Assembly (NCBI RefSeq): GCF_001676025.1 | Contig: NZ_LZFW01000057.1 | Location: 1 to 64,000 of the forward strand | Length of the DNA stretch: 64,000 nucleotides | Source of the DNA: Vibrio sp. UCD-FRSSP16_30 | GTDB lineage: Bacteria; Pseudomonadota; Gammaproteobacteria; Enterobacterales; Vibrionaceae | Direction: 5' to 3' | Part shown: positions 1 through 7,939 of the stretch, in pieces | How positions within the stretch are numbered: the stretch's first letter is position 1 | How the letters are laid out: each line of letters begins with the position of its first letter | The notes under the pieces: model-generated | Seen by the model: only the letters and a program-made list of their open reading frames with translations | What the model was told of the DNA's origin: nothing | The model's database searches: none | Program-made: the position numbers and the translations under genes

Positions 1-296
1 AGAGCATGCGGGTCACTTACTAGAAGTGCTTGAAGATCGTTATCAAAACAGCAGCACAATCGTCATCAGCCAATTACCCGTAAAGGAGTGGTACAACATG
101 ATCGGTAACGCTACCGTTGCAGACGCGCTAATGGATCGGCTCGTACACAATAGTCATCGAATAGAACTGGGAGGTGAATCAATGAGAAAACTGGCGCAAT
201 CCGATCACTTAGAGTAAAAATAAGAAGAGAGAAAAACGGCAGGATCTGGTGATCGGAATAAACCGAAACAGCTGATCGCAATCACCGGAATACGCA
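1..296 (+). mobile_element. Right end of an IS21-family insertion sequence (partial)
   Basis: The window opens inside an IS21-type element: the 3' end of istB is followed by about 80 non-coding bases. These contain repeated GATCGGAATA / ATCACCGGAATA-type motifs, as expected for the multiple terminal repeats of IS21 elements, and the likely tip ends in CA at about 296. The left end, istA and most of istB lie outside the window, so the target duplication cannot be checked. It sits 37 bp from the stop of a Flp pilin gene. Confidence 0.7.
2..217 (+). CDS. istB: IS21 helper ATPase IstB, C-terminal fragment (cut by window start)
   Basis: The reading frame is open from base 2 to the stop at 215-217 and has no true start in the window. 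The visible 71 residues carry the typical IstB C-terminus (SQLPVKEWYNMIGN followed by ADALMDRLVHNSHRI), which forms the last part of the AAA+ domain that helps the IstA transposase choose its target. The Walker motifs lie upstream of the window. The frame ends cleanly at the usual place, so this looks like an intact gene truncated only by the window. Confidence 0.85.
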   Translation, partial: EHAGHLLEVLEDRYQNSSTIVISQLPVKEWYNMIGNATVADALMDRLVHNSHRIELGGESMRKLAQSDHLE

Positions 297-306
297 ATAT
301 AGACTT

Positions 307-336
307 ATTATTAAAAATAACAGCAACGTTATTTTA
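307..336 (-). terminator. Terminator of the first Flp pilin gene
   Basis: An AAAATAAC / GTTATTTT inverted repeat with a 6-nt loop overlaps the pilin stop codon. On the minus strand it is followed by a short T run. It would stop transcription right after the pilin, before the IS end. Confidence 0.5.
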
Positions 337-516
337 GCCTGCCTTTCCAGCAGTTAATTTTGCGGCAATTTCATTAAATGTGACTAGTAGTTCATCTCCA
401 ATGGTTAAAACAGCACCACCTATGGCTACAGCAATAGCTACAGCAATCAGACCATACTCAATCGCAGTCACACCGCGTTCATCTTTAATAAAACGAGTCA
501 AAAAAGCTTTAAACAT
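334..516 (-). CDS. flp: Flp/Fap-family type IVb pilin
   Basis: This 60-residue prepilin is the main subunit of Tad (tight adherence) pili, which are assembled at the inner membrane and promote surface attachment and biofilm. It has a short basic leader, the class IVb cleavage context ERGVTAIEYGLIA around residues 13-25 (G/V-T-A-I-E-Y, with conserved Glu and Tyr), then one hydrophobic helix to about residue 45. The start is supported by AAGGAA about 8 nt upstream. No rcpC/tadA-type assembly genes are in the window; the IS21 end follows directly, so the pilin is orphaned here. A second, more divergent pilin lies upstream on the same strand. Confidence 0.9.
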   Translation of the reverse strand: MFKAFLTRFIKDERGVTAIEYGLIAVAIAVAIGGAVLTIGDELLVTFNEIAAKLTAGKAG

Positions 517-839
517 GTTTAAGTTCCTTGTTAAATCATTATGTTAGGGAATCCCCAAAAGTCAGTCTTAGAATAAAAGCACAGCCCACCACACCCAAGA
601 GACACTAAAACACCAAGCAAGACCGCTGAAACATAAACTTAACAAATTACCAACTAAAATATTCAAAGTGTAAGTAGATACATTAAGATTAAGTGACTGG
701 CATCACAAAGTATCTAGCAGAACCAAAAATTTAACCTAAGCCTGATAATCAAGTTTTTGCGACATTAATCCAGATGATTAAATCTGTAATAAATTTGTAA
801 ATTGATGCGGTGAATTAAGCACCATTTAAAGGGTGATTT
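517..839. other. Intergenic region between two Flp pilin genes
   Basis: AT-rich spacer of about 320 bp. It should hold the promoter of the first pilin gene (minus strand). A weak CACC / GGTG hairpin at 822-835 may end transcription of the second pilin. No reading frame with a convincing ribosome site was seen. Confidence 0.4.
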
Positions 840-1022
840 TTATGCAGATTGAATGGCAGTGGTAAGAGATTGGTATAAAGAAATGAGTGCTGAGACAAAA
901 CCTGTATTTTGATCGCCCATAATAAAGGCAAGAGTAGTAGCAAGAGCGACACCCATCATTCCATATTCGATGACTGTCACCCCTTTTTGATCGTTAATGA
1001 AGGCTTTAATTAATTTTTTCAT
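840..1022 (-). CDS. Second, divergent Flp-family pilin
   Basis: This 60-residue prepilin begins MKKLIKAFINDQKGVTVIEYG: a basic leader, the GVTVIEYG cleavage/helix motif at residues 14-21, and a hydrophobic helix to about 36. The C-terminus differs from its neighbour (GDQNTGFVSALISLYQ), with an extra polar insert. The ATG at 1022 is chosen over an upstream TTG because it gives the standard Flp length. It may be a minor pilin or a decaying paralogue. No Tad assembly genes are adjacent. Confidence 0.8.
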   Translation of the reverse strand: MKKLIKAFINDQKGVTVIEYGMMGVALATTLAFIMGDQNTGFVSALISLYQSLTTAIQSA

Positions 1023-1139
1023 TTTAAAACTCAAGGTCTAAAAGATCTTAAAACTTTAAGTTCATAAATAAATTATGACAAGAATCAATATATAAGCCAC
1101 ACTTCTTATCGATACAATTTATCTGTAATTACTTAAAGC

Positions 1140-2111
1140 TTACGCAATAACATACGGCACAGTTTGATCAAATACCCTATTAATCTGTTGTTGCATCCAA
1201 CAATGTGAGCCTTCTTTATCATTAGCTTGATGCCAATTTAAATAAGTTGTTAATCTATTATCTGTACTCGGTAAAGATAACGTTTGAATTGCAAACTCGC
1301 TTGTAGCCTGTTCAATGATTTTTCTTGGCGCTATGGTTATTACATCTGTTTTTGAAACGACCGACAAAACTTCATCAATACTATGTGAGATAAATGTAGG
1401 CTTTTGCTCCCGATTCCAGATATTAACTGCGACATTCATTGCCAGCAAACGTTGTTGTAAATTAGCGGTGATTGCCATTTTTTCATTTTGTAATGCTTCA
1501 AAGCTCACATTAGTTAAAGAAGCCAATCGAGCATGATCTTGCGCCATCACTATCACCAATTCATCAGACGCTAACATACAACTAGTAAAACCTTGGTTAT
1601 TAATAGGTTCAACATCTATGACAAAATCAATATTTTTATTCAAGCTATCATAGATAGGGCTGACTTCGGAGCTAAGTGATAAAGACACCTTTGGCGCAAG
1701 TTGCTGCACATGCTTAATAAGTGCTGTCACATATCGTTGATCCATCGGCGCGCGAAAGACAATGTTATAGTTCTTACACGAAGTCGCAGGATCAAAAGCG
1801 CTGTTAGGCAACTCATCTTTAATAATATGCATCGCATGACCCAGTGCACTTTGTAGCCTCTGAGCACGAGCAGTCGGCATAATGCCCCGCCCCACGCGCT
1901 CAAACAACTCATCATCAAACAATACGCGTAAACGCGACAAAGCATTGCTCACCGCAGGCTGTGACATATTCAAGATCTTAGCCGCCCGAGTCACATTACG
2001 CTCCGCCATCACAGCTTCAAACACCACAATCAAGTTAAGATCCACCTTCCTCAACAAAGACAAAGTATCCGCATTAGTTAAATTAGATGTAGAAGTCACC
2101 GCTACAGACAT
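1140..2111 (-). CDS. LysR-family regulator, LeuO-like
   Basis: A 323-residue LysR-type transcriptional regulator. The N-terminal winged helix (about residues 18-80) contains DLNLIVVFEAVMAERNVTRA and the recognition helix MSQPAVSNALSRLR. The rest is a periplasmic-binding-like effector domain, with RAPMDQRYVTALI opening it. The N-terminal pattern (SLLRKVDLNL, then GRGIMPTARA) is closest to LeuO/NodD-like regulators of the family. The ATG at 2111 is preferred to the longer frame because GAGAGG lies 7-8 nt upstream. It is convergent with nothing and is read toward the pilin genes, so it may regulate them; that is only inference from position. Confidence 0.85.
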   Translation of the reverse strand: MSVAVTSTSNLTNADTLSLLRKVDLNLIVVFEAVMAERNVTRAAKILNMSQPAVSNALSRLRVLFDDELFERVGRGIMPTARAQRLQSALGHAMHIIKDELPNSAFDPATSCKNYNIVFRAPMDQRYVTALIKHVQQLAPKVSLSLSSEVSPIYDSLNKNIDFVIDVEPINNQGFTSCMLASDELVIVMAQDHARLASLTNVSFEALQNEKMAITANLQQRLLAMNVAVNIWNREQKPTFISHSIDEVLSVVSKTDVITIAPRKIIEQATSEFAIQTLSLPSTDNRLTTYLNWHQANDKEGSHCWMQQQINRVFDQTVPYVIA

Positions 2112-2462
2112 AATCTTTCCTCTCTTTACAAGCACCAAAGCCAGCATCCCAATCAGGAAGCATTAATTAAGAAAAGAACTATAGATGAGCCAAATAAGTT
2201 ATTTGGAATATACGATATGACCAACTAAATGTTTAAGATAAAGAGCAATAGCTAACTTAATTATTTGAAAGAATCAATAACAACAAAAAACATCTTTTCA
2301 ATATGTTAATAGCTTTTTGCTTGTCACAAACAACATTAACAGGAACTAAAATAATACTACTGTTCATCTTTTTACACCTTTTATTCTGGTTAACTAGCGC
2401 CGATAACGCAAAGTACCGTGATGAACATATTGATATAGGCATATCTGCCTAAAGGACAAAAA
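2112..2462. other. Divergent intergenic region, LysR regulator / lipoprotein
   Basis: About 350 bp between divergently read genes, presumably with both promoters and a LysR operator. The only candidate gene is a 36-codon minus-strand frame, listed separately. Confidence 0.4.
2257..2367 (-). CDS. Possible 36-residue small hydrophobic protein
   Basis: A minus-strand frame starting ATG at 2367 has AAAGGTG 7 nt upstream. The product has a hydrophobic N-terminal patch (SSIILVPVNVV) and a hydrophobic C-terminus (CFLLLLILS). It lies just upstream of the LysR gene on the same strand. I do not recognise it. The ribosome site is the main support; it could equally be chance in AT-rich DNA. Confidence 0.25.
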   Translation of the reverse strand: MNSSIILVPVNVVCDKQKAINILKRCFLLLLILSNN

Positions 2463-3737
2463 GTGAACAAATTAACAAGTTTCAAATTAATCGGATTGTC
2501 ATTACTTACTTCCACCTTTCTAGTTGGATGTGGTGGAGGCTCTTCTGATGGTTCAGATTCTTTAACAGCTGGAACTAAAACAACTCAAGACTTGACAGTT
2601 ATATCAAATAATAAAGAAACAACGGACGTAAATTCTAAACAAGGAACAGCCGACTTAGATACTGATAAAAACTCAAGTATCACAATATCAGTCAAGCACG
2701 TTGCTCACTTAAATAATCCCCCCTATCAACTCATGCAATCTAATGGTAAAAGTAGTTTTGATCTAGAATCTTTAACTAGCTCAGAAACTGTTCGAGGTAG
2801 CCTACTCAAAACAAGTTCTTCACTTACCTTTAAGTTTTCTTTACTCGATAGCTCACAACAGGCTTTTAATGAATTAAGTGAATTAGGCACTGTTACTTCA
2901 AAAGGTGACGGAGTCGAGTATTACAAATCCACAGGTCGTTCATTATTTAACTTTTTCTCTAATTCATTGAAATTACCTAATTATTATTATGAATTATCTG
3001 ATGTCCCGCTTTTCCCTGTTGAATGTGGAGCTGAAATTATCCATACGTTTGAAGCTAAAGATGAAAATGGTAATACGTTAGATTCTGTAGTAGTAAGAAC
3101 GGTAAGCCAACCTAAACAGTTACAAGCTGGCCCATCGTGTATAATATCGACTAACATGGGATTTAAAGACTCTAATGATCAAGTTTTAAGAACATCAAGT
3201 ATTAGTATCTCTATCTCAAGCTCAAATACTATCAATATGCTAGACATCGCATTAAATATATCCAACCCAACATTAGGTAAAGATAACTTCCAGTTTTATA
3301 GATCTTCAGATAAAGATGCTTATATTAAAGCACTTACAAGTAAGCCTGTAGTTTCTCAACCAGTGTTCCAATCTGCTGTTACTCCCGCAACAGTAACTAC
3401 TACAGATAATTCAATTTTAAACGTATGCTATTCAATTAATGGGGCAACAATAACAGCAGCAGATGGACAGCATTTAGGCTCAATCGTAAATAAATTTAGT
3501 TCTGATTCAGTCTTAAATCAATTTGGTACTTACGGCGGAAAATACTCCACCAGTAGCATATGGAACTCATTTGGCATTTATGGTGGAAAGTACTCACAGT
3601 ATTCACCTTTCAATGAATATACAACTCAACCACCAAAGTTAGTTAAAAATGGAAAGGCTATTGCGTACTTAACGAGCAATAAATATATAGGTTCTCCATG
3701 GGTTAACCCTAGTATGATTAAAGCTTGCTTTAATTAA
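2463..3737 (+). CDS. Lipoprotein of unknown function with FG-YGGKYS repeats
   Basis: A 424-residue predicted lipoprotein. Residues 1-22 form a type II signal peptide with lipobox LVGC (cysteine at 23), then a Gly/Ser-rich linker (GGGSSDGSDS). The middle is a Ser/Thr-rich, beta-type region without recognised catalytic motif. Near the C-terminus two copies of F-G-x-Y-G-G-K-Y-S (residues about 355-390) are followed by NEY. Similar YGxYGxKYSxxS motifs occur in other bacterial hypothetical proteins. The start is GTG, supported by AAGGAC 6-7 nt upstream. Base composition is AT-richer than the housekeeping genes, which fits recent acquisition. Function unknown. Confidence 0.7.
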   Translation: MNKLTSFKLIGLSLLTSTFLVGCGGGSSDGSDSLTAGTKTTQDLTVISNNKETTDVNSKQGTADLDTDKNSSITISVKHVAHLNNPPYQLMQSNGKSSFDLESLTSSETVRGSLLKTSSSLTFKFSLLDSSQQAFNELSELGTVTSKGDGVEYYKSTGRSLFNFFSNSLKLPNYYYELSDVPLFPVECGAEIIHTFEAKDENGNTLDSVVVRTVSQPKQLQAGPSCIISTNMGFKDSNDQVLRTSSISISISSSNTINMLDIALNISNPTLGKDNFQFYRSSDKDAYIKALTSKPVVSQPVFQSAVTPATVTTTDNSILNVCYSINGATITAADGQHLGSIVNKFSSDSVLNQFGTYGGKYSTSSIWNSFGIYGGKYSQYSPFNEYTTQPPKLVKNGKAIAYLTSNKYIGSPWVNPSMIKACFN

Positions 3738-3745
3738 TAACCTTC

Positions 3746-3779
3746 AATATTAACCGCCTCTAAGAAGGCGGTTAATATT
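3746..3779 (+). terminator. Hairpin downstream of the lipoprotein gene
   Basis: Perfect 13-bp inverted repeat AATATTAACCGCC / GGCGGTTAATATT with an 8-nt loop, 8 bp after the stop codon. It lacks a long T run, so it may be a weak or bidirectional terminator. Confidence 0.6.
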
Positions 3780-4439
3780 CATAGGGCCTTGTTGACCAAA
3801 CAACTCTGGAAGTAGATCTCTCCCATACCCCCATATTTACTATTGGGCATACCTTATGTTCTTAGCTTTGACATTGGTAAGCGCCTCTGTAATGACCCAG
3901 ATTGAGCTATTTTGGTCTAATCAATCTGAGATCTTCGGCAACAACTTGCGATTCTAATGCTAGACATATCTATTTAGAATTCATTCGATGAGCTACTATT
4001 AAAATTACGATGATGCCCATATTAACTTGTCATCATGATACGTAATCCAAACAGAGCCTAAGACTAAAGTTGAAATCTGCGCAGTTGAACACAAATAAAG
4101 CAAACGTTCTCAATAAAACTTACATTTCAATTAGTTACAGATAAATTTCAGCACTCTAAATGAAGTCATAAACCAAAATTACTCAAACCATCACTAATTT
4201 CCGCCAAATGACTTTCAATCCCATCGATGTGCATCACTTTGTAGATCACTGGCTAATCATTATTTAGTCTGAATGTATTAGTTTTAACAACACCCCCATA
4301 GGAAACCTTGCGCATAACATACTTATCAGCAAAAATATCTATTATATTCAATGCCTTGCCTGAATTGTGACACAGGCTTCATTTCTTTGTTTTGTATTAT
4401 TTTATGGTAAGGAAATATTACCAATCCAGAGGGATCATA
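3780..4439. other. Non-coding stretch with a possible degraded IS end
   Basis: About 660 bp without a credible gene. Bases 3783-3805 (GGGCCTTGTTGACCAAACAA) resemble the GGCTTTGTTGAATAAATC-type terminal repeat of IS5-family (IS903-like) elements. The minus strand to about 3960 shows short broken coding fragments but no open frame, as in a decayed transposase tail. The remaining bases to 4439 should hold the alginate lyase promoter; nothing else was recognised. Confidence 0.3.
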
Positions 4440-5432
4440 ATGTTCAACTGTAAATTAAAAGTACTTACTCTCATTCTTGGTTTATCTTGTTCGACATTAG
4501 CATCGGCGGCGATAAATCCACACAAACTACCATCTGAAAATTTCGACTTATCAAAGTGGATGTTGAACGTTCCTATGGAAGATACTAAGCCTGAACGTAA
4601 AGATCAGGTGATGGAAGTCTCTGTAAAGCAGTTAAATAAGGGGTATACGCATTCAGATTGGTTTTATACTGACAAAAAAACCGGTGCCATGGTTTTTGTT
4701 GCACCCAACAAAGCTATGACGACTCCAAATTCAAAAAATGCACGTTCTGAATTACATGCAATGTTAGATCCAACTGAAGGCATTAACGAATTTAAACCTA
4801 GTGCTAATTTTGTGCTTTCTACTCATGACAATGCGCAAAACTATGGTGCAATTGGTGGGAAACTGAGTGCCGTTCTTTCTGTTGACCACGTAAGTACCAG
4901 TGGCGACCATCGTAACAACGATTCATTTAGTGTTGTAATCGGTCAAATTCATTCAAAAGATAACGAACCACTAAAGATTTTTTATCGTAAACTACCTGAT
5001 CAAGAGTATGGTTCGGTTTATTGGAATTATGAGAACAATGCTACTGGCATAAATAAGTCAAAACGTCTTGATGTATCACATGATGTTTTCGGCAAATCAA
5101 AAATTCGTTACGGTCAACCAGCACCAACTGATGGCATTAAACTAGGCGAGAAATTTGCTTATAGCATTGATGTTGTGGGTGAGGAAATGCACCTAGAATT
5201 TATTAAAAATCTAGATTCAGCTAAACCGATTAAGAAAACATTTGTCATGAATATTGCTAAAGGCCACTACCTTGGCAACACTTATGACGAGGGTTATGCG
5301 CAATCTGTATTGCATTTCAAAGCAGGTGTATATAACCAGTGCAATGTTGGCCCTGTTGGATGTAAAAATAATGGCATAGCCGCAGGCGATTATGCTAAAG
5401 CTAGTTTTTATAAACTAGACTTAGAACAATAA
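4440..5432 (+). CDS. Secreted alginate lyase, polysaccharide lyase family 7
   Basis: A 330-residue enzyme that cuts alginate (brown algal polysaccharide) by beta-elimination. Residues 1-23 form a signal peptide ending LASA. The mature protein is a single PL7 beta-jelly-roll. Its three hallmark motifs are visible: ARSELHAM (101-108), GQIHS (168-172; Gln and catalytic His) and LHFKAGVYNQC (291-301; catalytic Tyr 298). The ATG at 4440 is chosen over an upstream in-frame ATG because AGAGGGA lies 5 nt upstream and it starts directly with the signal peptide. No other alginate genes are adjacent, so this is a stand-alone secreted or periplasmic lyase in a marine, probably seaweed-associated, bacterium. 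Confidence 0.92.
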   Translation: MFNCKLKVLTLILGLSCSTLASAAINPHKLPSENFDLSKWMLNVPMEDTKPERKDQVMEVSVKQLNKGYTHSDWFYTDKKTGAMVFVAPNKAMTTPNSKNARSELHAMLDPTEGINEFKPSANFVLSTHDNAQNYGAIGGKLSAVLSVDHVSTSGDHRNNDSFSVVIGQIHSKDNEPLKIFYRKLPDQEYGSVYWNYENNATGINKSKRLDVSHDVFGKSKIRYGQPAPTDGIKLGEKFAYSIDVVGEEMHLEFIKNLDSAKPIKKTFVMNIAKGHYLGNTYDEGYAQSVLHFKAGVYNQCNVGPVGCKNNGIAAGDYAKASFYKLDLEQ

Positions 5433-5445
5433 TAAATACTTCGCA

Positions 5446-5505
5446 AATGTATGCCCTGTTATTACTAATTGCAGTGACAATAATCGGGCAGAGCATACAT
5501 TTTCA
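5446..5505 (+). terminator. Probable terminator of the alginate lyase gene
   Basis: Long imperfect inverted repeat TGTATGC..CTG / CAG..GCATACA followed by TTTTC, about 15 bp after the lyase stop. The remaining bases to the tRNA show nothing recognisable. Confidence 0.45.
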
Positions 5506-5704
5506 TATACTCAGATTTAACAGATCCTCCTTTACCCATTCCCTCACCCGCATAAAAAAAAGAAAACATTTAGTTTCTCAGTCACAAACTAAGCGATAAA
5601 GATTTGGCACAACAGAAAACGGCTAAAATAGGACTAAAGTGTAAAGGCATCCCAAAGGCAGGTGTAATCTAAATCATTGAGTTTTAAAGCAAGTATATAT
5701 GAAG

Positions 5705-5780
5705 TGGCGTCCCCTACAGGATTCGAACCTGTGTCTAAGACTTAGGAGGTCCTTGTTCTATCCAGCTGAACTAAGGGGAC
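5705..5780 (-). tRNA. tRNA-Arg, anticodon CCT
   Basis: On the minus strand a full cloverleaf reads GTCCCCT acceptor, D arm GTTC..GAAC, anticodon loop CTCCTAA (anticodon CCT, decoding AGG), T arm ACAGG-TTCGAAT-CCTGT, acceptor AGGGGAC, discriminator G and an encoded CCA. Length is 76 nt. It stands alone; no integrase or repeated 3' end was seen nearby. Confidence 0.97.
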
Positions 5781-6044
5781 GTAGACGTATTTTTATCATA
5801 GCTTTTGCTCATGGACAATCTTTGCTAAAACGGATGCTTTATTTTTATTCAAATTTTGCGAAGAATGCGGATTAAATTCAAATCAACAAAACGATTAATT
5901 CATTTTATTTCGCTTTATTCTGCCCATAAATATGCCACTGCGTTGGTATTAAAATAAATAGTTCATTAATGTGCTGTACAGGCTGATAGTTCCTGTTTCA
6001 TAATCACCGCCTATATCGGATTCGCCTTAATTTTAGGATATAAA

Positions 6045-6632
6045 ATGGACACTATTTCAGCTGCGGTGATGCTTTTTCTTATTATGGATCCTATGGGCAA
6101 CTTACCCATTTTTAGTTCCATGTTAAAACATATTGATAAGAAACGACGTCGTATTGTGATTATCAGAGAGCTATTGATTGCTCTGGTAGTGATGTTGCTA
6201 TTTTTGTTTGCTGGCGAAAAGATTTTAGGCTTTTTGGGGCTTAACAATGAAGCGGTTTCTATTTCTGGCGCGATCATTTTATTTTTAATCAGTTTGAAGA
6301 TGATCTTTCCTCCCGAAGGTGGTCTTGGCGCAAGTCTAGGCGCAGGCGAAGAGCCTCTTATAGTGCCTCTTGCTATCCCTTTGATGGCTGGTCCCTCTAT
6401 TATTGCCGCATTAATTTTACTTGCTCACCAAGCGCCTGAGCGTATGACAGACTGGTCGATTGCTTTAATTGGTGCTTGGTTTGCCTCTGCGGTTATTTTA
6501 ATGTTCTCGGAACTGTTCGAAAGAGTGGTTGGCGAGAAAGGGCTTGAGGCTATTGAGCGTCTAATGGGCATGTTGCTACTGATGATTGCGGTACAAATGT
6601 TCTTAAATGGTATCGAAAGTTACTTAGCTTAA
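6045..6632 (+). CDS. yhgN: MarC-family integral membrane protein (YhgN-like)
   Basis: A 195-residue inner-membrane protein of the MarC/UPF0056 family with about six hydrophobic helices. Family signatures include LFLIMDPMGNLPIF (residues 10-23) and PLAIPLMAGPS (about 110-120). The length matches YhgN. The family has been proposed to transport neutral amino acids, but the substrate of this member is not known. The start is supported by AGGATAT 5 nt upstream. It is a single gene between tRNA-Arg and the OYE gene. Confidence 0.85.
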   Translation: MDTISAAVMLFLIMDPMGNLPIFSSMLKHIDKKRRRIVIIRELLIALVVMLLFLFAGEKILGFLGLNNEAVSISGAIILFLISLKMIFPPEGGLGASLGAGEEPLIVPLAIPLMAGPSIIAALILLAHQAPERMTDWSIALIGAWFASAVILMFSELFERVVGEKGLEAIERLMGMLLLMIAVQMFLNGIESYLA

Positions 6633-6760
6633 CCTTCCCTGCTCCTTTATTAGGTCGATTGTTGCAAAACAAGTAAAAGTATTTTGTTTGTTTTGCACTT
6701 TTTGACCACGGTAATGGCTGATAGTCTAGGCTCAGTAATCAAATACCGTAAGGGTTCCCC

Positions 6761-7855
6761 ATGAGTTCAGCACTATTTCAGCCACTTCAACTTGGTAATA
6801 TCACCTTAAAAAACCGCATTGTGATGCCGCCTATGACTCGCTCAAGAGCTTCACAACCAGGTGATGTCGCCAATGATATAATGGCCACTTACTACGCCCA
6901 GCGCGCAGAAGCCGGTCTTATTATTTCTGAAGGTACGCAAATCTCGCCAATGGGTAAAGGATACGCTTGGACACCGGGTATCTACAGTCCTGAACAAATT
7001 GCCGGCTGGAAAAAAGTGACCGATGCAGTACATGCCAAGGGCGGCGCAATTTTTGCTCAGCTATGGCATGTAGGCCGTGTGACTCACCCTGATAATATCA
7101 ATGGCAATCAGCCTGTCTCTTCATCAGCAATTAAGGCTGAAAACGTAAAGGTATTTATTGATAACGGCACGGACGAACCCGGTTTTGTGGATGTGGTTGA
7201 ACCTCGCGAAATGAGCGTTAGCGACATTAAAGCTGTGGTTGCTGAATTTCATCAAGGTGCGCTAAATGCAATTGAGGCTGGCTTTGATGGTGTCGAATTG
7301 CATGCTGCGAATGGTTATCTTATCAATCAATTTATTGATTCAGAATCAAACAACCGCACCGATGAATACGGTGGCAGCTTAGAAAATCGTCTGCGTTTTC
7401 TTGATGAAGTGGTTACAACACTGGTTGATGCTATTGGCGCTGAGCGCGTTGGTGTTCGTCTTGCGCCTCTTACTACGCTAAACGGCACTGTAGATGCAAA
7501 CCCTGTGCATACTTACACCGAAGCGGCAAAATTGCTTGATTCCCATAACATTACTTATCTGCACATTGCAGAAGTAGATTGGGATGATGCGCCTGATACA
7601 CCAAAAGAGTTTAAAGTTGCTCTGCGTGAAGCGTTTAAAAATACTCTGATTTATGCAGGCCGTTATAAAGCTGATACTGGCGCGACTGCTATCGAAGAAG
7701 GATTAGCTGACATGATTGGTTTTGGTCGACCATTTATTGCAAACCCTGATCTTCCACAGCGTATTAAAACTGGCGCGCCATTAGCGCAACATAACCCAGA
7801 TACACTATTTGGTGGTGGTGAAAAAGGCTTAACGGATTACCCAACCTATAAATAG
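6761..7855 (+). CDS. nemA: Old Yellow Enzyme-family alkene reductase (NemA-like)
   Basis: A 364-residue FMN-dependent NAD(P)H oxidoreductase that reduces electrophilic C=C bonds such as N-ethylmaleimide or enones. The TIM barrel begins LFQPLQLGNITLKNRIVMPP. The substrate-binding His-Asn pair is in the motif ELHAANGYLINQF (about 179-191), followed by NNRTDEYGGS. The C-terminal phosphate-binding stretch is DMIGFGRPFIANPDL. Length is standard. AAGGG lies 7 nt before the ATG. No NemR-type repressor is adjacent, so regulation is unknown. Confidence 0.93.
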   Translation: MSSALFQPLQLGNITLKNRIVMPPMTRSRASQPGDVANDIMATYYAQRAEAGLIISEGTQISPMGKGYAWTPGIYSPEQIAGWKKVTDAVHAKGGAIFAQLWHVGRVTHPDNINGNQPVSSSAIKAENVKVFIDNGTDEPGFVDVVEPREMSVSDIKAVVAEFHQGALNAIEAGFDGVELHAANGYLINQFIDSESNNRTDEYGGSLENRLRFLDEVVTTLVDAIGAERVGVRLAPLTTLNGTVDANPVHTYTEAAKLLDSHNITYLHIAEVDWDDAPDTPKEFKVALREAFKNTLIYAGRYKADTGATAIEEGLADMIGFGRPFIANPDLPQRIKTGAPLAQHNPDTLFGGGEKGLTDYPTYK

Positions 7856-7874
7856 TTCTTAATTAAATAAATAC

Positions 7875-7920
7875 AAAGCCCGTGCTAAATCGCTTTTAAA
7901 CGATGTAGCACGGGCTTTTT
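7875..7920. terminator. Bidirectional terminator between nemA and the M20 peptidase gene
   Basis: AAAGCCCGTGCTA / TAGCACGGGCTTT stem with an A run on the left and a T run on the right, between convergent genes. Confidence 0.85.
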
Positions 7921-7939
7921 AGTCTGTAGATTGTGAAGT

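Noticed and set aside
5705..5780. tRNA-Arg as an integration site for a genomic island
   Set aside because: No integrase gene and no duplicated tRNA 3' end seen on either side.
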